Assembly (NCBI GenBank): GCA_947451475.1
Contig: CANFZC010000004.1
Coordinates: 1-64,000 of the forward strand
Length of the DNA stretch: 64,000 bases
Source: Flavobacteriaceae bacterium
GTDB lineage: Bacteria; Bacteroidota; Bacteroidia; Flavobacteriales; Flavobacteriaceae
Direction: 5' to 3'
Shown: positions 46,584-57,233 of the stretch, in pieces
Layout of the letters: every line of letters begins with the position of its first letter
Position numbering within the stretch: position 1 is the stretch's first letter
The notes under the pieces: model-generated
What the model saw: only the letters and a program-made list of their open reading frames with translations
Database searches by the model: none
Told to the model about the DNA's origin: nothing
Made by a program: the position numbers and the translations under genes

Positions 46584-48110
46584 ATGACTACTACAAAATC
46601 AATCCAATCGGCACTAATTTCAGTCTTTTCAAAAGACGGCCTAGAACCTATTGTTCGCAAACTACACGAGCAAAATGTTACTCTATACTCTACTGGAGGA
46701 ACAGAAGAATTTATAAAAAATTTAGGAATCCCAGTTGTCCCAGTAGAAGAGGTTACCTCTTACCCATCAATTCTTGGCGGACGAGTAAAAACATTACATC
46801 CCAAGATTTTCGGTGGCATTCTTAACCGTCAAGATAACGATTCTGATGCCGCACAAATGGTAGAATTTAACATTCCACAACTTGACCTGGTAATTGTTGA
46901 CTTATATCCTTTTGAAAAAACTGTAGCCTCGGGAGCTAGTGAAGCCGATATCATTGAAAAAATTGATATTGGTGGCATTTCTCTAATTCGTGCCGCAGCA
47001 AAAAACTTCAAAGACACTGTTATTGTAGCTTCTGTTAACGAATACGCCACACTTTTAGAATTAATCTCTAAGCAAAATGGTGTGACCACTATAGAACAAA
47101 GAAGACTTTTAGCAACGAAAGCGTTTCATGTTTCCTCCCACTATGACACCGCGATTTTTAATTATTTCAATACCGAAGAAACCTATTTCAAAACCAGTAT
47201 TGAGAATGGTCAAATATTACGCTATGGAGAAAATCCTCATCAAAAAGGCTTTTTCTTCGGAGAATTCGACAGCATGTTTACCAAACTTCACGGTAAAGAG
47301 CTATCCTACAACAACCTTTTAGACGTAGATGCTGCCGTGAATTTAATTTTAGAATTTAAACAAAACGACCCTACTTTCGCTATACTCAAACACAACAATG
47401 CATGTGGTCTAGCAACTAGAACCAACATGAAAGAAGCCTATTTGGCGGCTCTAGCAGGCGACCCTACCTCAGCTTTTGGAGGTGTTTTAATCGCTAATGG
47501 CAAAATAGATGCAGCTACTGCAACTGAAATAAACAGTCTGTTCTGTGAAGTAGTTATTGCCCCAAGTTATGACGAGGAAGCAATCGCTATTTTGTCGGAA
47601 AAGAAAAACAGAATCATTTTAGTCCAACATGAGGTGGCGTTACCTAACAGCCAAGTAAGAACTTGTTTAAACGGACTTTTAGTACAAGATCGCAACAACG
47701 CTACTGATAAAAAAGAAGATTTGAAGGTAGTCACTACTGCTGCACCTTCAACTTCTGAAATAGATGATTTACTATTTGCATCAAAAATTTGTAAAAATAC
47801 CAAATCAAACACCATTGTTTTTGCAAAAAACAGTACATTAGTAGCATCAGGAACCGGGCAGACCTCTAGAGTAGACGCATTAAAACAAGCCATCGAAAAA
47901 GCAAACGCTTTTGGCTTTGATTTAAAGGGAGCAGTGATGGCCAGCGATGCTTTCTTTCCGTTTCCCGATTGTGTAGAAATCGCTCATAATGCAGGAATTA
48001 CGGCTGTTATTCAGCCAGGAGGCTCCATTAAAGACGAGCTAAGCATTAATTTTTGCAATGAAAATAAAGTTGCAATGGTATTTACAGGAACACGTCATTT
48101 TAAACATTAA
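46584..48110 (+). CDS. purH: bifunctional AICAR formyltransferase / IMP cyclohydrolase
   Basis: ALISVFSKDGLEPIVRKL, LGGRVKTLHPKIFGGIL, LKHNNACGLA, QPGGSIKDE. Confidence 0.97.
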   Translation: MTTTKSIQSALISVFSKDGLEPIVRKLHEQNVTLYSTGGTEEFIKNLGIPVVPVEEVTSYPSILGGRVKTLHPKIFGGILNRQDNDSDAAQMVEFNIPQLDLVIVDLYPFEKTVASGASEADIIEKIDIGGISLIRAAAKNFKDTVIVASVNEYATLLELISKQNGVTTIEQRRLLATKAFHVSSHYDTAIFNYFNTEETYFKTSIENGQILRYGENPHQKGFFFGEFDSMFTKLHGKELSYNNLLDVDAAVNLILEFKQNDPTFAILKHNNACGLATRTNMKEAYLAALAGDPTSAFGGVLIANGKIDAATATEINSLFCEVVIAPSYDEEAIAILSEKKNRIILVQHEVALPNSQVRTCLNGLLVQDRNNATDKKEDLKVVTTAAPSTSEIDDLLFASKICKNTKSNTIVFAKNSTLVASGTGQTSRVDALKQAIEKANAFGFDLKGAVMASDAFFPFPDCVEIAHNAGITAVIQPGGSIKDELSINFCNENKVAMVFTGTRHFKH

Positions 48111-48116
48111 TTTGTT

Positions 48117-48124
48117 TAACTTTG
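48117..48124 (+). promoter_or_regulatory. putative -7 promoter element of mreB (TAACTTTG)
   Basis: Matches TAnnTTTG upstream of mreB. Confidence 0.5.
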
Positions 48125-48165
48125 TCCGTTAATTTTTTATAAACATTTAAACCCTTAAAAAACTT

Positions 48166-49194
48166 ATGGGATTTTTTGATTTCATGACTGAGGATATAGC
48201 AATTGACCTTGGTACAGCAAACACTCTGATAATTCACAATGATAAAGTTGTAATTGATAGCCCCTCAATTGTTGCTCGTGACCGTATATCGGGTAAAATC
48301 ATCGCCGTTGGTAAAGAAGCCAATATGATGCAGGGTAAAACACATGAAAACATTAAGACCATTAGACCTTTGAAAGATGGGGTAATTGCAGACTTTGATG
48401 CCTCTGAAAAAATGATCAGTATGTTCATCAAAAGCATTCCTGCTTTAAAGAAAAAAATGTTTACTCCTGCACTTAGAATGGTGGTTTGTATACCCTCAGG
48501 GATTACCGAGGTAGAAATGCGTGCGGTAAAAGAATCATGCGAACGTGTAAATGGAAAAGAAGTATATCTTATCCACGAACCTATGGCAGCAGCTATCGGT
48601 ATTGGCATCGACATCATGCAACCAAAAGGAAATATGATTGTGGATATAGGTGGTGGTACTACCGAAATTGCAGTGATTGCTTTAGGAGGAATTGTTTGTG
48701 ATAAATCGGTTAAAATTGCCGGTGACGTTTTCACAAACGATATCGTTTATTACATGAGAACACAACACAATTTATTCGTAGGGGAAAGTACGGCAGAGAA
48801 AATCAAAATTACCATCGGTGCTGCTACAGATGATTTAGAAACACCACCAGACGATATGTCGGTGCAAGGTCGTGATTTATTGACCGGTAAACCTAAACAA
48901 GTTGAAGTGTCTTACAGAGAAATCGCCAAAGCCTTAGACAAATCAATCCAAAGAATCGAAGATGCGATCATGGAAACGTTGTCACAAACGCCACCAGAAT
49001 TAGCCGCTGATATTTACAACACTGGAATTTATCTTGCTGGTGGGGGTTCAATGCTAAGAGGTTTAGACAAACGTATTTCTCAAAAAACAGACTTACCAGT
49101 ATACATTGCCGAAGACCCATTAAGAGCCGTAGTACGAGGTACAGGAATGGCACTTAAAAACATTCCTAAATTCAGAAGCATACTTATAAAGTAA
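48166..49194 (+). CDS. mreB: rod shape-determining protein MreB
   Basis: DIAIDLGTANTLI, MIVDIGGGTTEIAVIALGGIV. Confidence 0.97.
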   Translation: MGFFDFMTEDIAIDLGTANTLIIHNDKVVIDSPSIVARDRISGKIIAVGKEANMMQGKTHENIKTIRPLKDGVIADFDASEKMISMFIKSIPALKKKMFTPALRMVVCIPSGITEVEMRAVKESCERVNGKEVYLIHEPMAAAIGIGIDIMQPKGNMIVDIGGGTTEIAVIALGGIVCDKSVKIAGDVFTNDIVYYMRTQHNLFVGESTAEKIKITIGAATDDLETPPDDMSVQGRDLLTGKPKQVEVSYREIAKALDKSIQRIEDAIMETLSQTPPELAADIYNTGIYLAGGGSMLRGLDKRISQKTDLPVYIAEDPLRAVVRGTGMALKNIPKFRSILIK

Positions 49195-49298
49195 GGTCCA
49201 AATAAAAGAATTCACGATTCCGACCTAGCCTTTTAATACAATAGCCTTGGAATTTGAGTTTACAGATTTGATTATTTAAAAAATTTTAATTTTTTACG

Positions 49299-50126
49299 AT
49301 GCAGCAAATTTTTAATTTCATACTTAAAAACAGTAATCGCTTACTGTTTTTGCTGCTTTTAGTCATATCGCTTTCCCTTACGGTTCAATCCCACTCCTAC
49401 CACAAAAGCAAAGTCATAAGTTCTGCTAATTTCTTCACAGGTGGTATCTATGAAAAAATTAATAATGTAAATGAATATTTTGGTCTGAAAGAACAAAATG
49501 AAGAACTCGCATTAGAAAATGCCCGCTTAAAATCACTGCTTTTCAATGTAAAAGATACGGCCAAAGCGCCTGAAATCGATAGCATCAAAGGGGTTAAAAA
49601 AACTGACATCATTGTTTCCAAAGTCATCCACAACTCCTATAGTGTTTACGAAAATTTCTTAACCATTAATAAAGGGGCAACAGCAGGAATCAAACCAAAA
49701 ATGGGAGTCATCAATAGTGCCGGTATCGTAGGTATTATTGACAAGACTTCCAAAAATTATGCAACGGTTATTAGCATCTTAAATATTGAATCAAAAATCA
49801 ATGCCAAAATAAAGAAATCAAACCATTTTGGTTCCCTAGTATGGAACGGTAAAAGTACCGGATTTGTGCAGTTAATAGACGTCCCAAGATTGGCTGGCGT
49901 ACGCAAAGGAGACACCATAGTAACGGGTGGAGAATCTATTATCTTTCCAGAAAATATTGGTATCGGAACCATCGATAAAGTTTATATAGACGATGTTACC
50001 CACTACTATACTTTAGACATCAAATTGTTTAATGACATGACCAATCTAGGCCATGTATACATCATCAAAAGTAAAGATGCAGAAGAGATTACCAAACTAG
50101 AAAATCAAAACAAAAAAGATGAATAG
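49299..50126 (+). CDS. mreC: rod shape-determining protein MreC
   Basis: N-terminal TM, coiled coil, KPKMGVINSAGIVGIIDKTSKNYATVISILN. Confidence 0.93.
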   Translation: MQQIFNFILKNSNRLLFLLLLVISLSLTVQSHSYHKSKVISSANFFTGGIYEKINNVNEYFGLKEQNEELALENARLKSLLFNVKDTAKAPEIDSIKGVKKTDIIVSKVIHNSYSVYENFLTINKGATAGIKPKMGVINSAGIVGIIDKTSKNYATVISILNIESKINAKIKKSNHFGSLVWNGKSTGFVQLIDVPRLAGVRKGDTIVTGGESIIFPENIGIGTIDKVYIDDVTHYYTLDIKLFNDMTNLGHVYIIKSKDAEEITKLENQNKKDE

Positions 50127-50625
50127 TGCCATACTAGGAAATAGCGCCCGATTTGTTTTGCTACTTGCAGCACAAGTTTTGATATTCAATAGGATTGATC
50201 TTTTTGGATTCATCAATCCATTTCCTTACGTGCTTTTCATTATCTTATTTCCTGTAAATGGAAACAAAACAGGACTACTAGTAGCTAGTTTTTTCTTAGG
50301 CTTATTAATGGATATGTTTTGCAATTCAGGAGGTGTACACGCAGCAGCTTGTTTGATCTTGGCCTACTACAGACCTGCTGTCTTCAAGTTTTCCTTCGGG
50401 TTAAGCTATGAATACCAAACAGTTAAACTAAACGACGTACTATCCCCTGAACGGTTTTCCTTTATTTTAATCGCCGTGATACTCCATCACTTTGTGCTTT
50501 TTATACTAGAAATATTCAAAATAACATTCCTTTGGGAAATTCTTGTCCGTACCATTTTGAGTACGCTTTTCACAATCATCATTTGTATTATCATCATCTA
50601 CATCATTAAGCCGAGCAAACGATGA
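50119..50625 (+). CDS. mreD: rod shape-determining protein MreD
   Basis: Multi-TM; position between mreC and PBP2; overlaps both neighbours. Confidence 0.88.
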   Translation: MNSAILGNSARFVLLLAAQVLIFNRIDLFGFINPFPYVLFIILFPVNGNKTGLLVASFFLGLLMDMFCNSGGVHAAACLILAYYRPAVFKFSFGLSYEYQTVKLNDVLSPERFSFILIAVILHHFVLFILEIFKITFLWEILVRTILSTLFTIIICIIIIYIIKPSKR

Positions 50626-52571
50626 GAAAAGTTTTGTTGCCCACAATCATTTTCATTGCTACAATTTTATTGGTAATTCGCTTATTTTACCTCCAAGTAA
50701 TTGACGATTCACTCAAATTAAAATCAGACAATAATGCCATTAAAATCAAATACGACTATCCCGAAAGAGGATATATCTACGATCGTTTTGGCAAACTCCT
50801 AGTAGCCAATCAGCCTTCCTATGACATCATGGTCATTCCCAAAGATGTTAAAGATTTAGATACTACCGAATTTTGTGCGTTACTCAAAATCACTAAAGAA
50901 GATTTTCTCAAAAAAATGGCCAAAGCCAAAGTATATAGTCCTAGATTACCCTCTGTATTTTTAGCGCAACTAAACAAAAAAGAATATGCTGCCTTTCAAG
51001 AAGTCCAACGCATTTTTACAGGCTTTTACATTCAAAAACGGTCGCTAAGGGATTATCAGGTTCCCTATGGAGCAAATGTATTTGGCTTTATCACACAGGT
51101 AAATGACAAAATCATTGAAAAAAACAAATACTATAATAGTGGTGATTTAATTGGACGTCAAGGTGTAGAAGAAAGTTATGAAGAAATACTACGCGGAATT
51201 AAAGGGGTGAAATATATTCAAAAGGACAAGTACAACCGAGAAATCGCTTCCTATAAAGAAGGAAAATTTGATACGATAGCTTTACAAGGAAAGGACATTA
51301 ACCTTTCGATTGATGGCGAACTACAAAAATACGGCGAAGAATTAATGGTTAACAAACGCGGAGGTATCGTCGCAATCGAACCCAAAACGGGCGAAATCCT
51401 TGCTTTAATAACCGCTCCTTCCTACGACCCAGCCATTTTAGTAGGCCGTCAACGGTCCAAAAATTACACCATGCTCTACCATGACTCTATCGCAAAACCC
51501 TTATATGATAGAGGTCTTTTAGCACAGTACCCACCAGGATCACCTTTCAAAATTATGACGGGTTTAATTGCATTACAAGAAAATGCAATTGATGAAAATA
51601 CTACAGTAGTTTGTAATCACGGCTTTAGCTTTGCTCCCGGTAGATTTATGAGATGCCACTGCCATGGTGGAGCCATGCAATTACATCGCGGAATTTACGA
51701 ATCCTGTAATACGTTTTTCTCTACTTCCTATATGCGAACCTTAGACAAGTTTGCCGACCCATCAGTAGGTGTAGATGTATGGAGTAAACATTTGAAAACC
51801 TTTGGTCTAGGACAATTTATGGGATATGACTTACCTACGGGCAGAAAAGGAAACATCCCTACGTCCAAAACCTACAACAAAGTATACAAAGGATGGCGTT
51901 GGAGCAGTAAAACCATAGTGTCAAATGCAATCGGACAAGGCGAAGTATTAATGACGCCTATGCAATTGGCCAATATGATGGCTACCGTTGCCAACAGAGG
52001 CTATTACTTCACTCCTCACATTGTGAGAAGAATCAAAGGACAAGTAATTGACAAAAAATTCACCACCAAACACATTGCCACGATCGACAGAAGGCACTTT
52101 GAAACCATGATTAGTGGTCTATTTGATGTTTATAATTTTGGTACAGCCCACGGTTTAAATGTAGATGGAATCGAAATCTGTGGTAAAACAGGTACCGCAG
52201 AGAACTTCGCTAAAGTTGATGGCAAACGGGTCCAACTTAAAGATCACTCCATCTTTGTTGCCTTTGCTCCCAAAGACAATCCAAAAATTGCAATCGCTAT
52301 ACTAGTAGAGAACGGCGGATTTGGAGCAACTATAGCCGGACCTATTGCTAGTTTAATGATTGAAAAATACATCAAACGAAAAATAACCCGTAAAGATCTT
52401 GAAACTAGAATCCTAGCTAAAGACTTGCAACCCGAATACAATCGATTTATTACCAAACCGGTCAAGGACACATTAATCAACACTAAAGTGGCCAACCCAG
52501 AAAAAGCAGTAGTTAAAGCAGCAGCAAAAGATACCAGTGAAATTAAAAAGAGCATTGCTCCAAAGCCTTAA
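50622..52571 (+). CDS. mrdA: penicillin-binding protein 2
   Basis: ERGYIYDRFGKLLVANQPSYD; transpeptidase motifs, including KTGTAENF. Confidence 0.95.
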   Translation: MRKVLLPTIIFIATILLVIRLFYLQVIDDSLKLKSDNNAIKIKYDYPERGYIYDRFGKLLVANQPSYDIMVIPKDVKDLDTTEFCALLKITKEDFLKKMAKAKVYSPRLPSVFLAQLNKKEYAAFQEVQRIFTGFYIQKRSLRDYQVPYGANVFGFITQVNDKIIEKNKYYNSGDLIGRQGVEESYEEILRGIKGVKYIQKDKYNREIASYKEGKFDTIALQGKDINLSIDGELQKYGEELMVNKRGGIVAIEPKTGEILALITAPSYDPAILVGRQRSKNYTMLYHDSIAKPLYDRGLLAQYPPGSPFKIMTGLIALQENAIDENTTVVCNHGFSFAPGRFMRCHCHGGAMQLHRGIYESCNTFFSTSYMRTLDKFADPSVGVDVWSKHLKTFGLGQFMGYDLPTGRKGNIPTSKTYNKVYKGWRWSSKTIVSNAIGQGEVLMTPMQLANMMATVANRGYYFTPHIVRRIKGQVIDKKFTTKHIATIDRRHFETMISGLFDVYNFGTAHGLNVDGIEICGKTGTAENFAKVDGKRVQLKDHSIFVAFAPKDNPKIAIAILVENGGFGATIAGPIASLMIEKYIKRKITRKDLETRILAKDLQPEYNRFITKPVKDTLINTKVANPEKAVVKAAAKDTSEIKKSIAPKP

Positions 52572-52583
52572 TTTCTATAAAAG

Positions 52584-53843
52584 ATGAAAAATCAAAGCGT
52601 AACAAATAATTTAGACTGGATGAGCGTTGGCATCTATATTACCCTAGTAATATTAGGATGGCTGAACATCTATTCGTCGTCACTCTCTTCCATAGCCGAA
52701 GAAACTTCGATTTTTGATTTTACTCAGATTTATGGTAAGCAGTTCCTATTCATCATACTATCTGTGCCCTTAGTTTTTGTCGTTTTATCCGTAGATGGTA
52801 AGTTTTATGAAAAATTTTCCAGTGTGATTTATATCATCGGACTACTTTCTCTGGCCGGACTTTTTGTTTTCGGAAAAACAATCAAAGGTCAGGCCAACTG
52901 GTATTCCTTCGGATCCTTCGGACTACAGCCTTCAGAGTTTGTGAAGGCTTCTACCGCCCTTGCCTTGGCAAAATACCTAAGTGATGTACAAGTCAATCTA
53001 AAAGATACCAATAGGCAAATACAAGCTTTAGGAATATTAGGCCTCCCAATCATGTTGATCATTCCTCATGACCCTGGAAGTGCTTTAATTTACAGTGTCT
53101 TTATTTTAGTGTTATACCGCGAAGGATTACCTTCTTGGTACGTTTGGACCGGATTTATAGCGCTCGTTTTATTTGTGTTAGCGCTACTCATAAAACCGCT
53201 ACTTTTAACTGGTATCGCTTTAGCCGTTATTGTTTTTATCTATTACCGAAGCCGCATCATCAATCGAAATTGGGTATTAAGCTCGATTATATTTATTTTA
53301 ATTGGTGGCTTTGTGTTTTCAGTAGATTATGTTTTCACTAACGTCTTCAAGCAACACCACCGCGATCGTTTTAATATCATTTTAGGGAAAGAAGTTGACA
53401 TGAAAGGTATTGGATACAACACCAACCAATCTGAAATTGCAATAGGATCCGGTGGCTGGTTCGGAAAAGGATACCTAGAAGGTACACAAACCAAGGGAGG
53501 ATTCGTACCCGAACAACACACCGATTACATCTTCACCACCGTAGGTGAAGAATGGGGGTTCTTAGGCTCTCTTTTTGTAATTGCTCTTTTTCTGTTTTTA
53601 ATAATGAGAATCATTTATCTCGCCGAAAGACAAAAGACCAAATTTAGTAGGGTCTACGGCTATTGCGTAGCCAGTATTCTCTTTATTCACTTCTTTGTGA
53701 ATATCGCCATGGTAGCGGGTATCTTTCCAACAATTGGAGTGCCATTGCCCTTCTTTTCCTATGGAGGTTCAGGTCTTTGGGGCTTTACCATTTTATTGTT
53801 TATCTTCCTTAAAATGGATGCAAATAAGGTGAATGAGTGGTAA
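52584..53843 (+). CDS. rodA: rod shape-determining protein RodA (SEDS)
   Basis: SEDS family: LQPSEFVKASTALALAKYL, FVPEQHTDYIFTTVGEEWGFLG, VPLPFFSYGGSGLWGF. Confidence 0.95.
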   Translation: MKNQSVTNNLDWMSVGIYITLVILGWLNIYSSSLSSIAEETSIFDFTQIYGKQFLFIILSVPLVFVVLSVDGKFYEKFSSVIYIIGLLSLAGLFVFGKTIKGQANWYSFGSFGLQPSEFVKASTALALAKYLSDVQVNLKDTNRQIQALGILGLPIMLIIPHDPGSALIYSVFILVLYREGLPSWYVWTGFIALVLFVLALLIKPLLLTGIALAVIVFIYYRSRIINRNWVLSSIIFILIGGFVFSVDYVFTNVFKQHHRDRFNIILGKEVDMKGIGYNTNQSEIAIGSGGWFGKGYLEGTQTKGGFVPEQHTDYIFTTVGEEWGFLGSLFVIALFLFLIMRIIYLAERQKTKFSRVYGYCVASILFIHFFVNIAMVAGIFPTIGVPLPFFSYGGSGLWGFTILLFIFLKMDANKVNEW

Positions 53844-53891
53844 GAATACACTTATCAGTATTCCCTAATCATTATCAATATCCCATAAAAA

Positions 53892-53917
53892 AACCACCCT
53901 TTAGGTGGCTTTTTCTT
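53892..53917. terminator. terminator between rodA and the convergent protease gene
   Basis: CCACC-cttta-GGTGG + CTTTTTCTTTTTT. Confidence 0.75.
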
Positions 53918-53931
53918 TTTTTGTTACTTGC

Positions 53932-56184
53932 TTAGGACTTCACAGCTTTGTCTTTTTTGGCCTTATTTGTCAATCCCTTATTATTCTCAGATTGTAAATC
54001 ATTTAAGATGTGAATAGCCTCTTCTATATAAATATCCTTTGATAAACTCTCGTGCCAACGATCTCTTTTCTCTTTTAGAACATTGTCTTTCTTCATCGCT
54101 GCCAATTCATAAGGCAACGACTTGAACTCAAATAAATTTTTATAATCTACGATAGACTTGTATTTTTTACTCTTGTCTTCTAAAGCCTTTTGCTCCGCTT
54201 TAAACTTATCTATATTTAAACTATAAACATTTTCTTTATTACGCTCATCCAACCATTTCGCATTTTCATCAATTAATTTCATTTGAGCATTATTTGCCAT
54301 ACGCTCTCTGCTTTTAGCAATGGCTACATCAAAGTTGTTTTGTTTATTCCAGACATGATAATCCGCAGGGTCTATTTTATCCCATGGCATAGCATTATCA
54401 ATATCTTTTTCTCCCATTTTTAAATAAGAATAGCGGTCTGGAATTGCAATATCACTCTTAACTCCTTCTAATTGTGTTGAACCACCATTAATTCTATAAA
54501 ATTTTTGAGTGGTCGTTTTCAAAGCACCCAAATCGCCATAAGTACTGCCCCTAACAAATTGATTCAAATCAATTACATTCTGAACCGTTCCCTTACCATA
54601 AGATTGCTTGCTTCCTATGATAACACCACGTTTATAATCCTGTATAGCCGCCGCCAATATCTCGGATGCAGAAGCCGAAAATTCATTAATCATAATAACC
54701 AATGGTCCATCCCACTGTACTTTTAAATCTCGGTCAAACAAAACTTCTTTCTTACCTGCGGCCGATTTAATCTGAACTATTGGACCTTGCTCAATAAACA
54801 ACCCAGCAATGTCAACCACCGTTTTCAAAGAACCCCCTCCATTATCTCTAACATCCATAACTATTCCTTGCACGCCTTCTGCTTTCAAACGGTCTACTTC
54901 TATCGCCACGTCTTTACCTGCATCGCGACTGTTTTGATCTTCAAAGTCTATATAGAATTTTGGTAAATAGATAACACCATACTTAAACCCGTCTTTTTCA
55001 ACAACGCTAGATTTAACATAGGTCTCCTCTATTTCTACCTCATCTCTAATAATCGTAATTACTTTTATAGTCCCATCCTGCTTTTTAACAGTTAAACGAA
55101 CCTCAGTTCCCTTAGGCCCCTTAATTTTTTTAACTACATCATCAAGACGCATACCCACTACATCAACCGCATCAGCATCTTTCTGTGCTACTTTCAAAAT
55201 GATATCACCTGATTCTAATTGTTTCCCTCGCCAAGCAGGACCACCCGAAATCAATTCTGAAATTTCAGTAAAATCCCCCTTCTTTTGCAAACGTGCCCCT
55301 ATTCCTTCTAATTTTCCACTCATGCTCACATCAAACTTCTCTTTTTCAGCAGGTCCAAAATAAGACGTATGAGGATCAAATCGCGATGCAATGGCGTTTA
55401 CATAGATAGAAAACCAATCTTCTCTATCCAAATCCTTGATAAAACTAAAATTGTCATTCAATGAATTTAAAGTAGCCTCTCTAGTAGATTTTTCTATTTC
55501 AGCATACGTTTTTGGCTTTTCAGTTCTTCGCTTAGCATCGTCTTCTCTAAATTTTTTCTCCATTTCAGGAGTGACTTCATCACTAGAATCTTTTCGATAA
55601 TCCGCTAATTTTTCCTCTATAGTTTTAGTAGCGTCCTTAGCTAAATCTTCTTGCAACTTTTGCTTCTCTACTAAGGAAGATAAGGCAGACAATTTCACTT
55701 GTAAACGCCATCTGTCTTTTAATTCCTCCGTTGTTTTAGCAAAAGGCATTTTCTCATAATCGGTGTTAAAGGACTCGTCTTTCTTATAATCAAACGGATT
55801 AGCCAATGCTTCTTTATAATAGCTTTTGCACTCTTCCATTCGTTGCATCAAACGACTATAGGTTAAATCAAAAAAAGTCAAATCTTTATTTTTAATCTGA
55901 TCATCCAATTCGGTTTCGAATTTAACAAACTCGTCAATGTCCGATTGTAAAAAGAAACGTTTAGAGGGATCCAATGCATTTAAATAGTCTTTATACACCC
56001 CTTTTGAAAACGTATCGTCTATAGCCGCAGGATTATAATGCCCTTTTTCAATTACAAAAGTCAATAGCTCCAATAACAATTTGTCCTTTTCAGGATCCGT
56101 TGAAGCCTTTTGTTTTGGCATAAAACTCCATAGCGCTACTGATAACGTTACAACTACCAGCAGTATTTTATAGTTTCTTTTCAT
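53932..56184 (-). CDS. carboxy-terminal processing (tail-specific) peptidase, S41
   Basis: PDZ region; MINEFSASASEILAAAIQDYKRGVIIGSKQSYGKGTVQ; start MKRNYKILL at 56184. Confidence 0.94.
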   Translation of the reverse strand: MKRNYKILLVVVTLSVALWSFMPKQKASTDPEKDKLLLELLTFVIEKGHYNPAAIDDTFSKGVYKDYLNALDPSKRFFLQSDIDEFVKFETELDDQIKNKDLTFFDLTYSRLMQRMEECKSYYKEALANPFDYKKDESFNTDYEKMPFAKTTEELKDRWRLQVKLSALSSLVEKQKLQEDLAKDATKTIEEKLADYRKDSSDEVTPEMEKKFREDDAKRRTEKPKTYAEIEKSTREATLNSLNDNFSFIKDLDREDWFSIYVNAIASRFDPHTSYFGPAEKEKFDVSMSGKLEGIGARLQKKGDFTEISELISGGPAWRGKQLESGDIILKVAQKDADAVDVVGMRLDDVVKKIKGPKGTEVRLTVKKQDGTIKVITIIRDEVEIEETYVKSSVVEKDGFKYGVIYLPKFYIDFEDQNSRDAGKDVAIEVDRLKAEGVQGIVMDVRDNGGGSLKTVVDIAGLFIEQGPIVQIKSAAGKKEVLFDRDLKVQWDGPLVIMINEFSASASEILAAAIQDYKRGVIIGSKQSYGKGTVQNVIDLNQFVRGSTYGDLGALKTTTQKFYRINGGSTQLEGVKSDIAIPDRYSYLKMGEKDIDNAMPWDKIDPADYHVWNKQNNFDVAIAKSRERMANNAQMKLIDENAKWLDERNKENVYSLNIDKFKAEQKALEDKSKKYKSIVDYKNLFEFKSLPYELAAMKKDNVLKEKRDRWHESLSKDIYIEEAIHILNDLQSENNKGLTNKAKKDKAVKS

Positions 56185-56410
56185 AAATAGAAGTATAATT
56201 TTCATTAATCTTGGGTCTAAAATAAACAAAAAACAAGCCACAGCTTTTCTTATGACGCTAATTTTTTGTTAAAAACATTATTATTTTGTCCTGAATCAGG
56301 GAAAGGTTCAAAGTTATAAAAAATGTATCTTTATAAAACTTTAAAAAAAGTTAATTTCGCAAGCAATCTAGCACCTTCAAAAATCGTGCTATAAAATTTA
56401 AAACGTCCAA

Positions 56411-57181
56411 ATGATTTTCAAACCCACCATTTTAGTGACCAATGATGACGGCATCAACGCTCCAGGAATTAGAGCTCTAATTTCAGTGATGGCCGAAATA
56501 GGTACCGTAATCGTCGTAGCGCCCGATAGCCCTCAAAGCGCTATGGGACATGCAATTACCATAAACAGCACCTTGTATTTAAACAAAGTATCTACCGACA
56601 ATGCCGAGATTACTGAATATGCTTGCTCCGGAACTCCAGTGGATTGCGTCAAATTGGCGGTAAACGAAATCTTGAAAAAGAAACCCGATTTATGCGTGTC
56701 AGGAGTCAACCACGGCTCTAACTCATCCATCAACGTAATTTATTCTGGCACCATGAGCGCTGCTGTAGAAGCCGGCATAGAGGGAATACCCGCCATCGGT
56801 TTCTCGCTATTGGATTATGCTTGGAACGCCGACTTCGAAGCCATCAAGCCTTTTATAAAGAAAATAGCCTTAGAGGTGTTGGCCAAAAAAATGACCGAGG
56901 GAACCGTCCTAAACGTAAATTTCCCCAAACTTAAACAAGAAGAAATTAAAGGAATCAAGATATGCCGACAAGCCAAAGCACTATGGATGGAACGTTTCGA
57001 CAAAAGACAAACGCCTTTCGGTAAAGACTATTACTGGCTTACCGGTGAATTTGTCAACCAAGACAAAGGAGAAGACACTGATGAATGGGCCTTAGCCAAT
57101 GGCTATATTTCCATAGTACCCGTACAATTTGATTTAACGGCACACCATGCGATTGCCCAACTCAATACTTGGAATTTATAA
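56411..57181 (+). CDS. surE: 5'/3'-nucleotidase SurE
   Basis: ILVTNDDGINAPGIRALISVM, APDSPQSAMGHAIT, SGVNHGSNSSINVIYSGTMSAAVEA. Confidence 0.97.
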   Translation: MIFKPTILVTNDDGINAPGIRALISVMAEIGTVIVVAPDSPQSAMGHAITINSTLYLNKVSTDNAEITEYACSGTPVDCVKLAVNEILKKKPDLCVSGVNHGSNSSINVIYSGTMSAAVEAGIEGIPAIGFSLLDYAWNADFEAIKPFIKKIALEVLAKKMTEGTVLNVNFPKLKQEEIKGIKICRQAKALWMERFDKRQTPFGKDYYWLTGEFVNQDKGEDTDEWALANGYISIVPVQFDLTAHHAIAQLNTWNL

Positions 57182-57233
57182 CATAAAAAGCGCGACTAAA
57201 TTTTATTCAAAATAACAAATAGGCAAGCATAAA

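Noticed and set aside
48166-53843. mreBCD-PBP2-RodA cluster as a novel system
   Set aside because: Standard elongasome operon with expected order.
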